64,000 bases of DNA, from contig JAKSXM010000014.1 of assembly GCA_022575985.1 (NCBI GenBank), forward strand, positions 26,908,001 through 26,972,000, given 5' to 3'. The notes under the pieces were generated by a model, which did not search any database, had not been told where the DNA came from, and saw only the letters and a program-made list of their open reading frames with translations. The DNA comes from Anagrus nilaparvatae (lineage: Eukaryota > Arthropoda > Insecta > Hymenoptera > Mymaridae). Below, one piece after another: positions 38,761 to 52,404 of this stretch. The translations under genes and the position numbers were made by a program. Positions within the stretch are counted from its first letter, which is position 1. Every line of letters starts with the position of its first letter.

Positions 38761-40624
38761 CATAAAACCAAAATTTCTGTAATTTTATGTCACCAGAATA
38801 ATCTAGAGCATATTGATCAAATTAAATAACAGGAGATGGGAAAAAATATAGAAAATTTTTAGTTTTGAATGTAAGTAAGACATAAATATATGATTTAATC
38901 TTAATGCCTTCGAGTTAATACCAACGACCTTTCTGCAAATTGACATAAAAACTTTTGAAACTGAAAAAAAATGAACAAAATGGTAAAAACGAGGATCAGT
39001 TCCACGAAGATTAAAACTGTTTCATTTTTATGAAGCCTCCGAAATAATTCAGAATTTCCTTAAACGTAAAAATAATTCACTTTGGCCAAATTTTTAATTT
39101 CTAAAATTTTTCGTTTCTCATACAATTTCCGCGCTAAAACAAAAATAAATAAATTTTTTAAAAATTGACATAAAATTTATATCCGCGAAATATTTCAAGG
39201 CATAAAATATGTATCAAGTAATATACAAGCAGCGTCAAAACAGCAGCAGCAGCAAAAACTCATTGATAACAAAGTAGATTAACTATTAAGTAAACAAAGA
39301 AAAATGAACACTATATTTACTTAATATACAAAAAAAAAAAAAAATTATACCTAATACTACACAGCACAATTGCTTATACATAGTATAAAAGTAAAAAAAA
39401 ACGTAAATGTTTTTTCGTGTCTCAATGTCTCCCCGAAGGCGCTTGGGCAATTTGTGCTTTCATTCGCACAAAGCATTATATACTAATATAACCAAGAAAA
39501 AGCTTGGTTATATATAAAATGATGCTTTAGAAAATTCTATATATAATATAAAAGAGAAGTTAAAACTATGCTTTTCCTAGTTCTTATTACTGCCTCAAGC
39601 CACCCTTATTCTTTTATATATATATTCCCTTGAAAGCTACCCCCAGAAACGTTCACCTCGCCGCGTTTATAATGGGCCAAATATTTTCTTTTTTACCTAC
39701 ATACATATAAACTCGTTACTTTTTTTTTAAACTTTGTGAATGTATGTGTGTATATATACATGATTGCTGCAGTGTAAAACAAAAATACGAGTGGCTTGAT
39801 TAAATAATTTATAATGTAAGCAAGCTCTTTTTAACAAGGAATGTCATTCCAAAAAAGGTCAAATTCTGTGTATAAATTCATACAAATTTAAAACATTTAC
39901 ACAAAAAAGGTCTTTTATTTAATATTTACTGTGTAAAATCACGGCTTTTGCTTAATTCTCTCCTACATATTTTCTTAAACAAAGGAAGAACCTTTAATTT
40001 ATAATTTTAATAATACATAATTAAGTTTTAACCTACTTTAATTTTTTTATCTGTATTAAATTATTTATAAATTTAAATATAATATAAATAATAAATATGA
40101 AATTTTGAAATTCTTGTTTTTAAAATAAAATTCCAGAATAAATATTTTTAATTACACTTTTGATCGTTACAGTACTACAATATTTAAAATAACTTTATAA
40201 AAACATAAAAAAACTATAAAATATTTTCTGTATAAATGACAGAGAAAATTTAACATAGACTGCATTCTTTAAAGTACTTTGCACATTTAAAAATTCAATT
40301 ATTTATATATTTTAAATGTGTTTATTTATATATAAACTTGAAAATATTTTAACCTCTAGTTTGTATAAATAGTTTGAATGTTGTGTATTTTATGTATTAT
40401 GTAAAGTGCAAGTGGACTTACATATTTGTGTATGTACATGGAAATATGGAAATGAATCAAAGTAACCGCACAAAGTTTAAAAAAGGGCAAAATTTCATGT
40501 CAAGTTATTTTAACTTTATTCATAACTATTTTTTAAAACACATTCATAATTTTAATTATTTATTGATTTGACTTCTAAATGCAATATTCAGCGATATCAA
40601 AATCTTGTTTTCTCAAAATTCGGT

Positions 40625-40788
40625 TCACCCATTAGCGTCTAATTGACGATTCTTGTATATATGACTTTTTAATATAGAAAATATGATCGCTTTTGGGCTA
40701 AAAATGTCATTTAGTTTATAATTTGGGTCACTCTTTGTATTTCCATAGTCATTTTTCACTTCCAATCCATAGAAAACGCTGTAATGTG
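40625..40788 (-). CDS. Candidate terminal exon (weak)
   Basis: On the minus strand a strong acceptor (TTTTCCTTTTCAG) at about 40789 is followed by an opening that reads SHYSVFYGLEVKNDYGN...KNRQLDANG and stops at 40625. Residue composition is less A/T-driven than in neighbouring chance ORFs. The surrounding ORF reaches 40855. No upstream exons were found and I do not recognise the sequence. Confidence 0.2.
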
Positions 40789-43499
40789 ACTCTGAAAAGG
40801 AAAACCTAAAACATTCACTAGATCTAGCTAATAAAGGTAAAAATATTAAATCCAATAATATTATTAACGTTTATATTATTTATATATACAGATAATTATC
40901 TTAACTGTGAAGATTGTTAAATACAAAGATTCCGAAGGAATGCATATATATATACCCTCAATAATTCATTTCACTTGCGAGAATTGTAGTTTAGAAATAG
41001 AAATAAATTTTTTGACCTTTTTTCGAGTAAATAATGGTTTTATTTTTATTAACATTTCGGTTTCTGATTGAGATCTTTATCAAAATTTATAATATAATGA
41101 TTATGGACATAAAAATTAGGTGTGTAAAATGCAGTTTATAAAGTTTTTCCATACTATTAAACTTTTAATATTTTATTTAGATTTTATTAAGATTAATAAC
41201 TATTATAGTCTTAATATTTTAGTTTATTTTAAATAATTTATGTCGATAATATAATCATAATTGATAAACCAAAAAAATCAAAAATTTTATTTAAATTTAA
41301 TCTACACATAGCAAATATAAAATATGTATTCAAATAAACGCTGCATGCCCAAAAAAAGACATATAAAATAAAACCAAATAAAACTTAAGCTTTATTTTTA
41401 GCACTTGGAATAAGCTTACATTTTTTTATTATACACATAAAACACACTTAGAAAAAAAATGTTTTCTTGATATATTTGTAAGATAACAATGAATACGGTA
41501 GCCCACTCAAGGGTATCTTTGTCATTCATATCTCTCTGCGGGGGCTAGATTCACGATTAACGACAATGAAAACAACCGCTTGCACGTATCCTCTTTTGAC
41601 TGCCGACACAAAACCTTTCTATGTATACAAAAATATGTTTAAATTATGAAGCCCTTCAAATTTTTAAGAACAAAAATATGCACTAGATTTTTAAAGGCCA
41701 TTGTTCTGATAAAACTTTCTTTTCTGAGATTTTGTATTTTATATAGGGGAGCGTGAGGTTAATTGGAAGATTTGGGCTGATTAAATTATTCTCTTGTTTT
41801 TATTTTGTGTACTATATTAGAGCTAAAAATCACACTGTAAATTAAAAAAATTGAAATTAACTGATTTGACTCCAAAAATTTAATTTCTTCAATAGAAACC
41901 AGTAGCTCTTACATTTATCTAATTCCTATATTTCCCATCTCCATATATAGGTCATGCCTGAAAATACCAAAATCAATAAATTTCCAGCTAAAAACCAAAA
42001 CTCCAAAATCAACTAATATCAATCCCTACCTAACAAAACTTAAATAAATACATATTTCTCATCCCCACATAACAAAACAAGGCGTAAATATCAAAATTAT
42101 TTCAATACATCTTATAAATAATAAAAATAATATCATTATTCTTATAAACATATTATTATTATAATGTACAATAAAATGTAAACAAGCACAAGAATAAAAA
42201 AAAAATTTTTTTTCACAGATAATCTCGTCATTAAACCCGGATTTCACGCATTGAAGAAGAATAAAATTATGAGGAATCAAACATCATAACTCATAAATAT
42301 AAACCAGCAAAAAAAATGTACAGAGCGTCGAAGTGTTTATACCACGCCTACATAATAAACATGTGCATTCAATATATTATATAAAAAATATAAATTTATA
42401 TATATATGTAAAAGGGTTTTTATATTAATATTTACTCTCGATATAACTTGGTGAGAAATTTTTTAAGATTTAATATCTTATATATATAATAATTTTTGTC
42501 AATTTTACAGGATAAAAATATAAATTTCTTTTACCTTGATTTATAACAGTAAGAATGTAAGAAAGAAAAAGCAATTTGTCAAAATTATTATCAATGTTTT
42601 AAAAATTATTTAACAAGACTAGATTATCTTACTGCTGATTCTAGTAGTACGTATTATATAATTACGTACAAAAATATCCATTTATACAGACACTAACTAA
42701 AAAATAAGCCTTCTTATATTATTAAAGCCCCTTGACCCCGTTAATTGTCATATCGTATCTAATCATGTATACTATATATATATCGAAGGGATGAGTTAAA
42801 TCGAAAGCCGTGGGTGGATCGGGATAGTATGATTTATGAGGCCTTGTGCTTGGACTCGAGAGACGCTTTGCTGATACCGTCACATAAGTCATTGAAAGAG
42901 AAAGAAAGAAAGAAAAATGAAAAGATAGAGAAGCTATTTTTTTTGTTCAATCTATACACGATATATTAACAGGAGGCTATACCCACCCTCTTTGACTACT
43001 CGCTGATGTTGCTGTTGTTGTTATAAGGTTAATCTTTGTAAGGTTCTATTATCGAACCTTCGTCCAATTATAAGAGGATTCCTGGGGAATTATAATTGGA
43101 TTGTCTGCGACAGGATGTACTATATATATATATATATATGATGTTGCGATATTCTTCTCATTTTTTTTCTTATATATACCTATAAGTATAATAAAAGTTT
43201 TTTTTTTAATATTCTTTTTTACACCTGTATAAAATTTTAGATCTATAAAGATTTTATAGCTTTCTTCTCTTATAAAATATCGTTTGTATTAAATAAAATC
43301 TAAATTACAAGAGTTTTAAAGCTGTAAACAATCTATTACATGTAAATTTTTATCAAATTTATAGCCTCTAGGATTTGGTTTAAAAAGCTTTATAACTGTA
43401 TCAAATTGATTAAATTGAAGAATGAGTGATTTTTTTTGAATATTGTGTTAAAATTTTATTCAAATAATTTGAATTAGTCGATTTTAGGACCAAAAAATT

Positions 43500-44345
43500 T
43501 ATAACCGGTTTGTGTAACTACACAACCAACGAGCATGGAACATGTTCGTTTATAACATTGATAATAAAGTATCTATTGTGTTCATAATATAAATATTTAT
43601 ATGCAAATATTAATATTTAGATTTTTATTATAGAAATCATGCTGCTTAGACATCAAAATGAACCAAATTAATTAAATTTTCAAATTATTATAGTTTTTTA
43701 TATAATATGAAGTTATTTTTTATTAATTTTTACAATGAATTCTTAAAAATTTTGCACCAATGGTCCCTAGGTACTTCTGCACCAACACTCCCTAGGTACT
43801 TCTGCACCAAAGGTCTTTAGGGACTTCTGCACCAACACTCCCTAGGTACTTCTGCACCAAAGTTCTTTAGGGACTTCTGCACCAATGCTTCCTAGGTAAT
43901 TCTGCACCAATAGTCCCTAGGTACTTCTGCACCAAAGGTCTTTAAGGACTTCTGCACTAATGCTCCCTAGGTACTTCTGCACCAAAGGTCTTTAGGGACT
44001 TCTGCACCAAAGGTCTTTAGGGACTTCTGCACCATAGGTCCCTAGGTACTTCTGCACCAATGCTCCCTAGGTACTTCTGCACCAAAGGTTCCTAGGTACT
44101 TCTGCACCAAAGGTCTTTAGGGACTTCTGCACCGAAGGTTCCTAGGTACTTCTGCACCAAAGGTCTTTAGGGACTTCTGCACCAATAGTCCCTAGATACT
44201 TCTGCACCAAAAGTCCCTGAATCAAAAATATTCTAAGTCCATTTCACCCCCCCCCCCCCTAAGAACGTCAATTTTTCACCCCCCCCCTGCCGTGCCGGAC
44301 TTTTTCAAATACCCCATCCAATGAACATGTTCCATGTTAATAATG
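43500..44345. repeat. CATGTTCC-family element carrying a minisatellite
   Basis: The left end (ACCGGTTTGTG...CGAGCATGGAACATGTTCG) and the right end (CAATGAACATGTTCCATG) match the dispersed family. Between them lie the 25-bp array and two C-runs of nine or more bases (about 44248 and 44278). Confidence 0.65.
43752..44218. repeat. 25-bp minisatellite, about 19 copies
   Basis: The unit is ACTTCTGCACCAA plus a 12-bp variable part. The two main variants, ending CCCTAGGT and CTTTAGGG, are interspersed along the array, with minor point variants. The purine/pyrimidine pattern is non-coding. Confidence 0.9.
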
Positions 44346-44584
44346 TGATTAATAACGTTTTGGTCCTACACAAAGGTCTCTTCAGGACATTAAATATCGA
44401 ATTAATTAAATATTATATTAATGCTCTGTAGAGGCCTTTACTTAAATGAAACGTAGACTCACAATAAGAATTTTTAGGTTATATTTAATACAGGCACGCA
44501 CACGCGCTACAAACTGTTTAGGTTGCAGTCTACCCTTACAAAATAAATTTCAAATTGTTATTTAATAAAAGAAAACTAATAAGC

Positions 44585-44890
44585 GGGTTGTGTAAACACT
44601 GCTTCCCTTAACCCTGATTATTCTAAGTCCCTAAACTTGAATTATTCTAAACCCCTAAATCCGAATTATATACCTCCCTTGTTTTTTGGATTCCCAGGGT
44701 ACTCCTTCCTATAAACATGTTCCATGTTAAAACTTGTAACCAATTTCTGTATAAATACAACCAAAATTCATGAAATATATTTACTACATTTGAGAGCTAG
44801 ATATAATGCATAAATGTTACGCAACATTACAATACAATTTGCTATTATTATAATTTGTAATGGTCATCTTTACTAAATGTTAATCTACGA
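44585..44890. repeat. CATGTTCC-family repeat copy
   Basis: It contains two blocks of TTATTCTAAGTCCCTAAA type, then CCCAGGGTACTCCTTCCTATAAACATGTTCCATG, then a second end-like block (ACAACCAAAATTCATG...ACATTACAATACAATTTGC) that in other copies lies at the opposite end. It therefore looks like a head-to-tail junction of two units. Confidence 0.55.
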
Positions 44891-47800
44891 AACAGGAGTC
44901 TACGAGAGGCCAAATTGAAATTTATGAATCAAATGTTTATACCTAAAATTTTTTAAGCTTTAAAGAAATTTTTAATCGTTAATTAAATAATTTTAAATAT
45001 AAAATAAATTCCTACCAAATAACCAGAAAAAAATTAAATCAATTTCAATTGCTTTTGATTATCAAAATTATGCACCTGTGAAGCCAAATTACATAAAAAC
45101 CACTTGAACCCTTCTTTTAATAAATATATTTTCGTTATAATTACTTTTTTATTCTCGTCAATCAACATAAATGAACAAGTAGAAAAAAAAATTTTTTTTT
45201 AGAGGGGATTTTTTTCTTTACACATTAAAACAAAAGACGGTTTTTATATAAGTATGTCCCAATTAAAGTTGATTTTCTTCGTTTCCTTCCCGGTATTAAT
45301 GTCACGGTATACGCGCAATCTCAGAATCTTTGTTACCATAAAGAAAAAAAAAACGATATACATATAATAAATATTAAAGTCTTTTTATAATACTTATTTA
45401 TTTTTTTAAAAAAACACATGAATATTACATGGCATTTACCTACCGGAAAGATAATTGTCAAGAAACTAAAATATACGCAAGTGGACACAAAAAGTAATAT
45501 TAATAAATTTATACACTCTTTAAAATTATTAACCGTGTATAATATTTTATTATGAAAATAGAAGATTTTAAAATTTTTCATAATATCACGTGTTTTGATA
45601 CTATTAAAATTTTCTACTTTTCTATTGTATAAAAAAGTTTTATATTTTCTGAAAAGTCACAGTTTGTAATTCGCGTGACTTCCTTTTTTCTTGTTTTTTT
45701 TTAGCGTAAAGAGATTCTTAATGCACATAAGTGATTATTTTTTATGAAAATTGTTAATTTATATTTAATAAATTTTTTTAATCCTTTTTTAAAAAGGACA
45801 TGTTGATCGCAACAGTAACTATGTACATTGTTATAGCTAAAGAGTCATTCTGATTGGCTCATATAAATTTCATTGTTAATAGGTTAAAATTAATTGTTTT
45901 ATTGTTTATATTATATTTTTATTATTTTTGAGGTTAGTTATAGTACGTCGAGTAGTTGATATGAATAAAAAAATTAAAGCAAGAATAAATTTTGGTATTT
46001 AAGAAAATAATTAAGATAGTTAATTATGATAGTTTTAAATAATTTTGCGCGCGATGCGCGCTTAATACTAGTATTATAAAATCTAATTCATGAAATTTCT
46101 ATTTTCTATATAAAAATCCAGACGGTTTAGCCTTAAAGGCATGATAATTTATATAATAAATCTCCAAAAAAAATTAATATTTTTATCCTAAAATTAAATC
46201 AGTATATTACGAAATACAAAAAATTTTTGTCCCTAAAAATAAGAAAAATATTATTTTATTATTTAAATCTGCAGAAATAAATCTTTCAAACATAATATGT
46301 AAAACCTCTCATTTAAATTATTAAAATCACCACTGATTAGTACACCCTTTTTAAACTCTCTCTATCTCTAAAAAACCACTAATTTTCTTCGGATGACCAC
46401 AAAAACCACATTAAATAAAATACAATCCTAAAAAATGCACATAATATAATAAAAGAGGTTAAAAAATATTTTATACACTTAAAAATTAAAAAAACCTATG
46501 ATTATTAGGAAATAAATCTTCGAACGCTTTTATTTTTTGATGTTACGATTATCGCATACTGTCTTTAACATATTTTTTTTGCACCTGGATTTTTGTCTAA
46601 AAAAAAATTTTTAAATTCCTTTTTTTTTACCTCTTTATTACGTTTTTGTATTATCAACAATGTATTGCAAAATATATAATGACAGAGTATTAAAATTTTC
46701 ATGACATACCCAAAAAAAAAACGAAAATATCAGGTACAAAAATTTTTAAATTCGAAAAACGAATATAAATTATAATTTTTTAAAAAATCACACCTGGACT
46801 TTTTTTAATCAATGTCTAAAAAAAAAATTTTATAGTTATGTTTCCAATACATCTCAATTATATCGTAAATATTAAATATAATGTTAGGTGTATCAATTGC
46901 CAGCTGAAAACTGTCAAAATAAAACATTGTTTTTTGTTAATTTTATTTTTATTTTATACGCTAAATTGTATGTGGCTTTGTTTTTGTGAACAATATTGGT
47001 TTTATTAGCTGTATTTCAAACTTAAAAATTGTAATAGGGATAAGGACAGAAAATTAAATAGAAATAATAAAAAGTTAGGATAGCTGATTTATTTTTAAGG
47101 TAGTTTTAATATTAATATCAGAGGCATGCAGAAATTACAAAGTTTTAAAGTGTTAATCCTGGTCATATCACAGATTGAAACGTTCATCGTTCATAATTGT
47201 TAATATGTTTTTAAAATTCCTTGTACAAAGAGAAAAAATACCACTCCATTTACGAATAGCCGTCAAATCTGGACCACATGAGGGTTATTTATACTGCTAA
47301 AGGAACCCGCCCACGTATTTATGTTTCCGTAGCGAATGAGCTAATAATTAGCAATTTTAATAATATATTCCTTTTACTAATTTATTAATTAATTAGCAAA
47401 TAATGAGAAAATTATTATAAATTACCCAGGAGAGAAATTGCTTTGCTTGAGTATTAAAACCAAATTTCATAGATTTTTCAAAATAAACTTATTTTGGACC
47501 TAGATAGCTCAAAACATCTTATTTGCATATAAATGCAAAAAATTTTTTTGCTTTTCCAAGCATTGTTGAAATAAACTTTTGTTATTTTCCAAAAATTTAA
47601 TTTGAAAGTATTTCGATTACATTTTTCAATCTTCGCTAAAATATTCAAGCAAAGTAGATTTTCATTACTTTCGCCTTTTTATATTAAAATATAGTCTTGT
47701 ATTAATGCACTTTATTTTCTGTTAAAGCGACAAGTTTAATATCCTTTTTATATATAGATTGTAAACTCGAAGGGATGAACTTAAGACACAAAAAAATAGA

Positions 47801-48344
47801 GACTATATTAAAATATAGTGTAAAAGATATTATAAAAGAAGTTTTAAAAGTAAAGGAAATTTTAATACAATTTCATTTGTTTTTTTGAGCCTGACAAACT
47901 CTTAAGATTTTCTTATATTTAATATTGTAGACATAAAAGATAGAGATAAAATATCATACCCTTGTTTTATGTATTATAAATATCTCTATAACCACCCTAA
48001 ACAAAAGGCTATTAATAATCATAAATATATTAGATGGAAATTTTTTTTCATAGTTTGGATATTTTTTATAGGCTTTTTATGTACTGCTAATATTAATACT
48101 AAAAAAAAATTTAATATATTTTTTTTTTTAAATCAAAATTTAATTATTTTGTAGCATAAAAATTTTAATTTACGTTACCAGCTTGTCTTTTCTTTAGTTG
48201 GTTGTTGAATAAAGTGCAAATGCAAGAATTGTAGATTCTGCATTTATATCATTTATCACATATCACGCGATAGTTAACAATAAATGTTTACTTACTCGTG
48301 AAAAACAAAAAAAGTAGAAAATTTTAATGAAATATTGACTTTAA

Positions 48345-48500
48345 TAACCAAACACATGTTACGGATGATATGGCTTATCACTATGATACAAATGCTGAAT
48401 CAGGCCCCTGATGCTGATTATTGGTATGTTAGAACTGATGGTCAAAAAAATAAAGGATTATCAAAAAGCATAAAAGTAAACTTTTTTATAACCAAGGCGA
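48345..48500 (+). pseudogene. Possible frameshifted coding relic
   Basis: Two overlapping frames read protein-like in succession: one gives VTDDMAYHYDTNAESG before a stop, the other continues PDADYWYVRTDGQKNKGLSKSIK. A single frameshift would join them. I recognise no family. The composition differs from the surrounding A/T-rich noise. It is weakly supported. Confidence 0.2.
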
Positions 48501-50763
48501 ACGTATGTTTCCTTTGATTAATATAATTATTATGGAAACAAGCTCTTTCAGATTTAACAAACAGCTTATATTTACAAAATTTTTCTAGCAATATACTTCA
48601 TTTATTTTTTTAAAACAATTTAATTTTTATAATATAATTTTTTTCATAACTGATTTTCAATATTCTATTTATAACCTTACCAACACATTTCGTTTGCGAG
48701 AAAAATTTGTGTATATACAAAGTCGATAAGTGTCCAACTTCTTTCGAGTATTTCAAGTATAAAAATCACTCTGAAAAATAAAATAAATTAAAATCATAAA
48801 ACAAATAGGTATGAAATAAAATTAATAAAATGATATATGTATTATTTAGAGAAAAAAACTGCAATTTCAAAAAAATACAAATAACACAGGAAACAAAAAA
48901 CATGAATATATTACTTAAAATCATGAATGAATAATGTTTAATTCAACTTCTTTTCTCTCTAGTGCATACTATATACGTTTACATATTCAATTCTACAGAA
49001 AGCACATAAGCTTTTTTTACAAACACAAGTAAAAAATAAAAAAAAAATAATATTGTATTTTTTTGAAATATAATAATAGATAAAATAAGTGTAATTGTAT
49101 TATCATATATTTATGAAAAAAAAAATTTCAAATACCAATCATAAAAAGCTCAGAGTATACAACAGAAGCTCAAAAAAAAGTATAATAAAACACAAGAATA
49201 TAATAAAAAAGGAAAATCATTAATAAAATCTTAGTTCATATGTCACTTATCTTTAATCTTATATTTTATTTTCTTCGAACCGATTTGTCGTCTTTTTAAA
49301 ATAAAAAAACGTCCCTTATAATATACGAAGTCTCCGATTACTCGTTTTGAATATAAGAGCTTGATGTCTCATATCTGCCAACATCATACATACACACATA
49401 AAACCTGATACATAAGACACTGTGTATTATATTTATAAAGAAAACAAAGTGAAAAAAAAGGACGTCTCAATTTTTTACGTGAATAAAAAAAAATCACTTT
49501 TTATAGATAAGATTGTGCTATATAATATAAAACCATGAGTCCTTGTGTAATGTATAAAATTGATTCTTAGAATTATATACCAAAACATTTATATTAATTT
49601 CTTGACTTTTTTTTTAATTCGGATGTTATTATACAATGTAATCAGTCATACACCTTATACTGTGTGTTTATATAAATGTACACACACATATGAAAAAAAA
49701 AATTTCTTTTGTAAAAATGAGGAAACATTAATTTGTTCTTGTATCCAACTTGAAAATATTTTATTCATAATTTTTTTTTTCTGTCTGACTATTATTGTCT
49801 ATTACTACTATTCATTCATAAATAAAATAATAAAAAAAGGATGTTAAATTTTTATTAAAAAATTTTATTTCGAATCATATTAATTAAAATCAAACATGAT
49901 AATTATAGGTTTTATTAAAATTTATGATATACCAAAAAATAAATTAAAAAAAAAAAATCTCATTTTAAAGCTGTCTCTTTTCATATACAAAAAAAAGGGT
50001 CTATAGGTTTCTCATATAAACGTGTCAAATTTTTTTATTTTACAAAAAAGCAATCTAGTTTTAGAAATTTCTTATAATATTAGCTCGCAAATCATTTTGG
50101 TCATTAGCCCACGCATAAAAAAAAAGGAAAACGATATCATATATGAAGAAAAAAATGTACTGCATCAAATATATATATATATATATATATAGGGCATATA
50201 TAATATGTAGACGATATAGACTGTTCCGCCCGCGCACTTATCATCGCTAAAGTTAATGGAGTAGGCGTTTCTATCTCTTAAAAAGACATATAAGAAAATA
50301 TCCTTTAGGGATTATGTTATACCTAAAACATTTTAAAAAATATATAAGAATCCATTCAAATGTTCATATTATTATCTAGTTTCTATGTGCTTTCTTCTCG
50401 AGTCATGATTTTAACTTGAAAGTTTTAATTATATCAAAAACTATTGTTTGTTGTAAGATGATTCTTTTATTTTTATGACGTTCACTAGTTTTATGATGAT
50501 TTTCTACGTATATTGAAACAAAAATGTCTTGAAAATTTAATTATATGATAAGAAAGTTTTGACAACTTGAAAAAATGTTACATACTATGTTTTTAAAATC
50601 ATTTTTTGTCCGCCCCAGCGTAAGACTTGGCGCCGCAGAGTTTTCTGCACTCGTCATACACCTAGACAGGAAAAAATATCGAAAAACTTCGCCAAACACT
50701 CATATGCTTATGATCCTGCTAGTTTTAGAACTTTTGAAACTTTGTTATTTATAATACTTTTAA

Positions 50764-51777
50764 TATGGAACATATTTATAGGCAAGGGAGGTAAAATCAA
50801 ATGGGCTTAGAATAATTTTTATTTAGGGACTTAGAATGATTTGGAGTTATAATCCAGTCAAAATACGGGTTTGGTTGTATAGTTTCTGGCTACCACCAGA
50901 TTTGGTCTACTATAGGTTTTTTGGGTCGCTGAACGCGAAAATCGGGGTCTTTTCTATGAGAAATTGGGGCTTGACCCTTAAATTAGGCAAAACTTGCCCT
51001 AAAAAGGGCATTTTCGGTGTATTCACTATAGCCCTCTAAAAATTGGTATACGGGGTTTTCGAGGTCGCTGATCACGAATATTCAATTATTTTTAATGAAA
51101 AATTATACCTTTGCCCTTAAATTGGCCAAAACTACCCTTAAAAAGGGCATTTTTGCTACATTTAGTCTAGGCTTTGGAAATTTGATATACGGGGGTTTTT
51201 TGATCGCTGATTACGAATATTGAGGTTTTTTTAATGAGAAATTCGCCATCACCCTTGAATTATCCAAAACTACCTCTGAAAAGGTTTAAAATTTATATTA
51301 GCTTATTAATATTGTAAATAAATAAATCATTAACTTTTTATGATACCGTACAGGTAAGCAAATGTTTTATCATTTGAAAAATTTTTTAAAATTAATAGGT
51401 GAAAAACATATGTTTGGTATCCCAATTTAAGGGCGACGGTCTAATTTTGCATAAAAAAACTTGAATATTCGTGATCAGCGACCCAATAAACCCCCGTATA
51501 CTAAATTTTAGAGGGCTGGAGTGAATTTGTCAAAAATTCCCTTTTTAGGGCAAGTTTTGCCCAATTTAAGGGTCAAGCCCAAATTTCTCATAGAAAGGAC
51601 CCCGATTTTTGTGTTCAGAGACCCGAAAAACCTATAGTAGACCAAATCTGGTGGTGGCCAGAAACAATAAATGCTTAAAATTATTTTTATTTTTTGCTTA
51701 AAATTATAAAGTTTCAAGATTCAAAATATATAAAACATGTTCCATGTTCGTTGGTTGTGATATCATAAACCGGTTTA
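50764..51777. mobile_element. 1-kb foldback element with internal tandem units
   Basis: 50881-51045 and 51505-51669 are reverse complements with few mismatches (CTATAGGTTTTTTGGGTCGC on the left arm). Outside them are CATGTTCC-type ends (GGAACATATTTATAGG on the left, AAACATGTTCCATGTTCG on the right). Between the arms lie further units of about 138 bp marked by TCGCTGATTACGAATATT and AAAACTACCCTTAAAAAGGGC. The mirror-image ORFs at 50836-51039 (+) and 51508-51717 (-) are translations of the arms. Confidence 0.8.
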
Positions 51778-52404
51778 AGTTTTTTTTTTTTTTTTTTTTC
51801 AAATCGATCATCTCTGAAATCCTAACTGGAAAAAAATTCTATAAAAGTTAAACAATTTTCATATCAGTGGTCATAGGCTAATCAATAAAAGAATTATCTA
51901 GAATTCATTGCTTCGTCATAGAACTTTATACAAGCCGTCTAAATGATTTGAGTGACATAAGTCATTAATTTAATTAAATTTATGTTGAAAAATAGTAGTT
52001 TGGAAAAAATAATTGATCGGGAAAAATCGTTTTGAAAAATCCCAACAAAAAGTCTTACACATACAATCTCCAAAAATAGCGTATTATTTGGTATCAAATA
52101 TTTAAAAACATTTGAATGAATCACACATTAATCTTAAAATTAAATCTAATCTTTTATCTGAAACTTAAAAAATTAATAAACAAATGATGTCAGCTTTTAT
52201 TTATTATGATAAAAATGTTTAAACAAACTTAATAATATTGTAAAAAAATGTATATTACAAAATAATAAAATGATCAATAATAAAGATTGATTAAAATCAA
52301 TATAAATGATTATTTTAAAAAAATTACTTTCATATAAAAAATATTACTTTTTATTCGTTAGTTAATATTTCGTAATCGACTAATAAAGTTCAATTTTTAA
52401 AAAT

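Larger units (their letters stand above)
35710..52404. other. Large gene desert
   Basis: About 17 kb without a supportable complete gene. It contains a hammerhead relic (36890-36985), a MITE (38604-38760), a candidate minus-strand exon (about 40625-40788), paired hairpins (39451-39512 and 43040-43099), a 25-bp minisatellite (43752-44218), CATGTTCC repeats, a foldback (50764-51777), and GC-richer islands at about 39415-39480, 41500-41620, 42780-43110, 49260-49390 and 50210-50280, several beside (TA)n tracts (43120-43139, 50170-50191). Confidence 0.6.

Noticed and set aside
50836..51717. Paired ORFs sharing PPDLVYYRFFGSLN on opposite strands
   Set aside because: The shared peptide comes from the inverted arms of the foldback, not from a protein family; there is no start or splice context.
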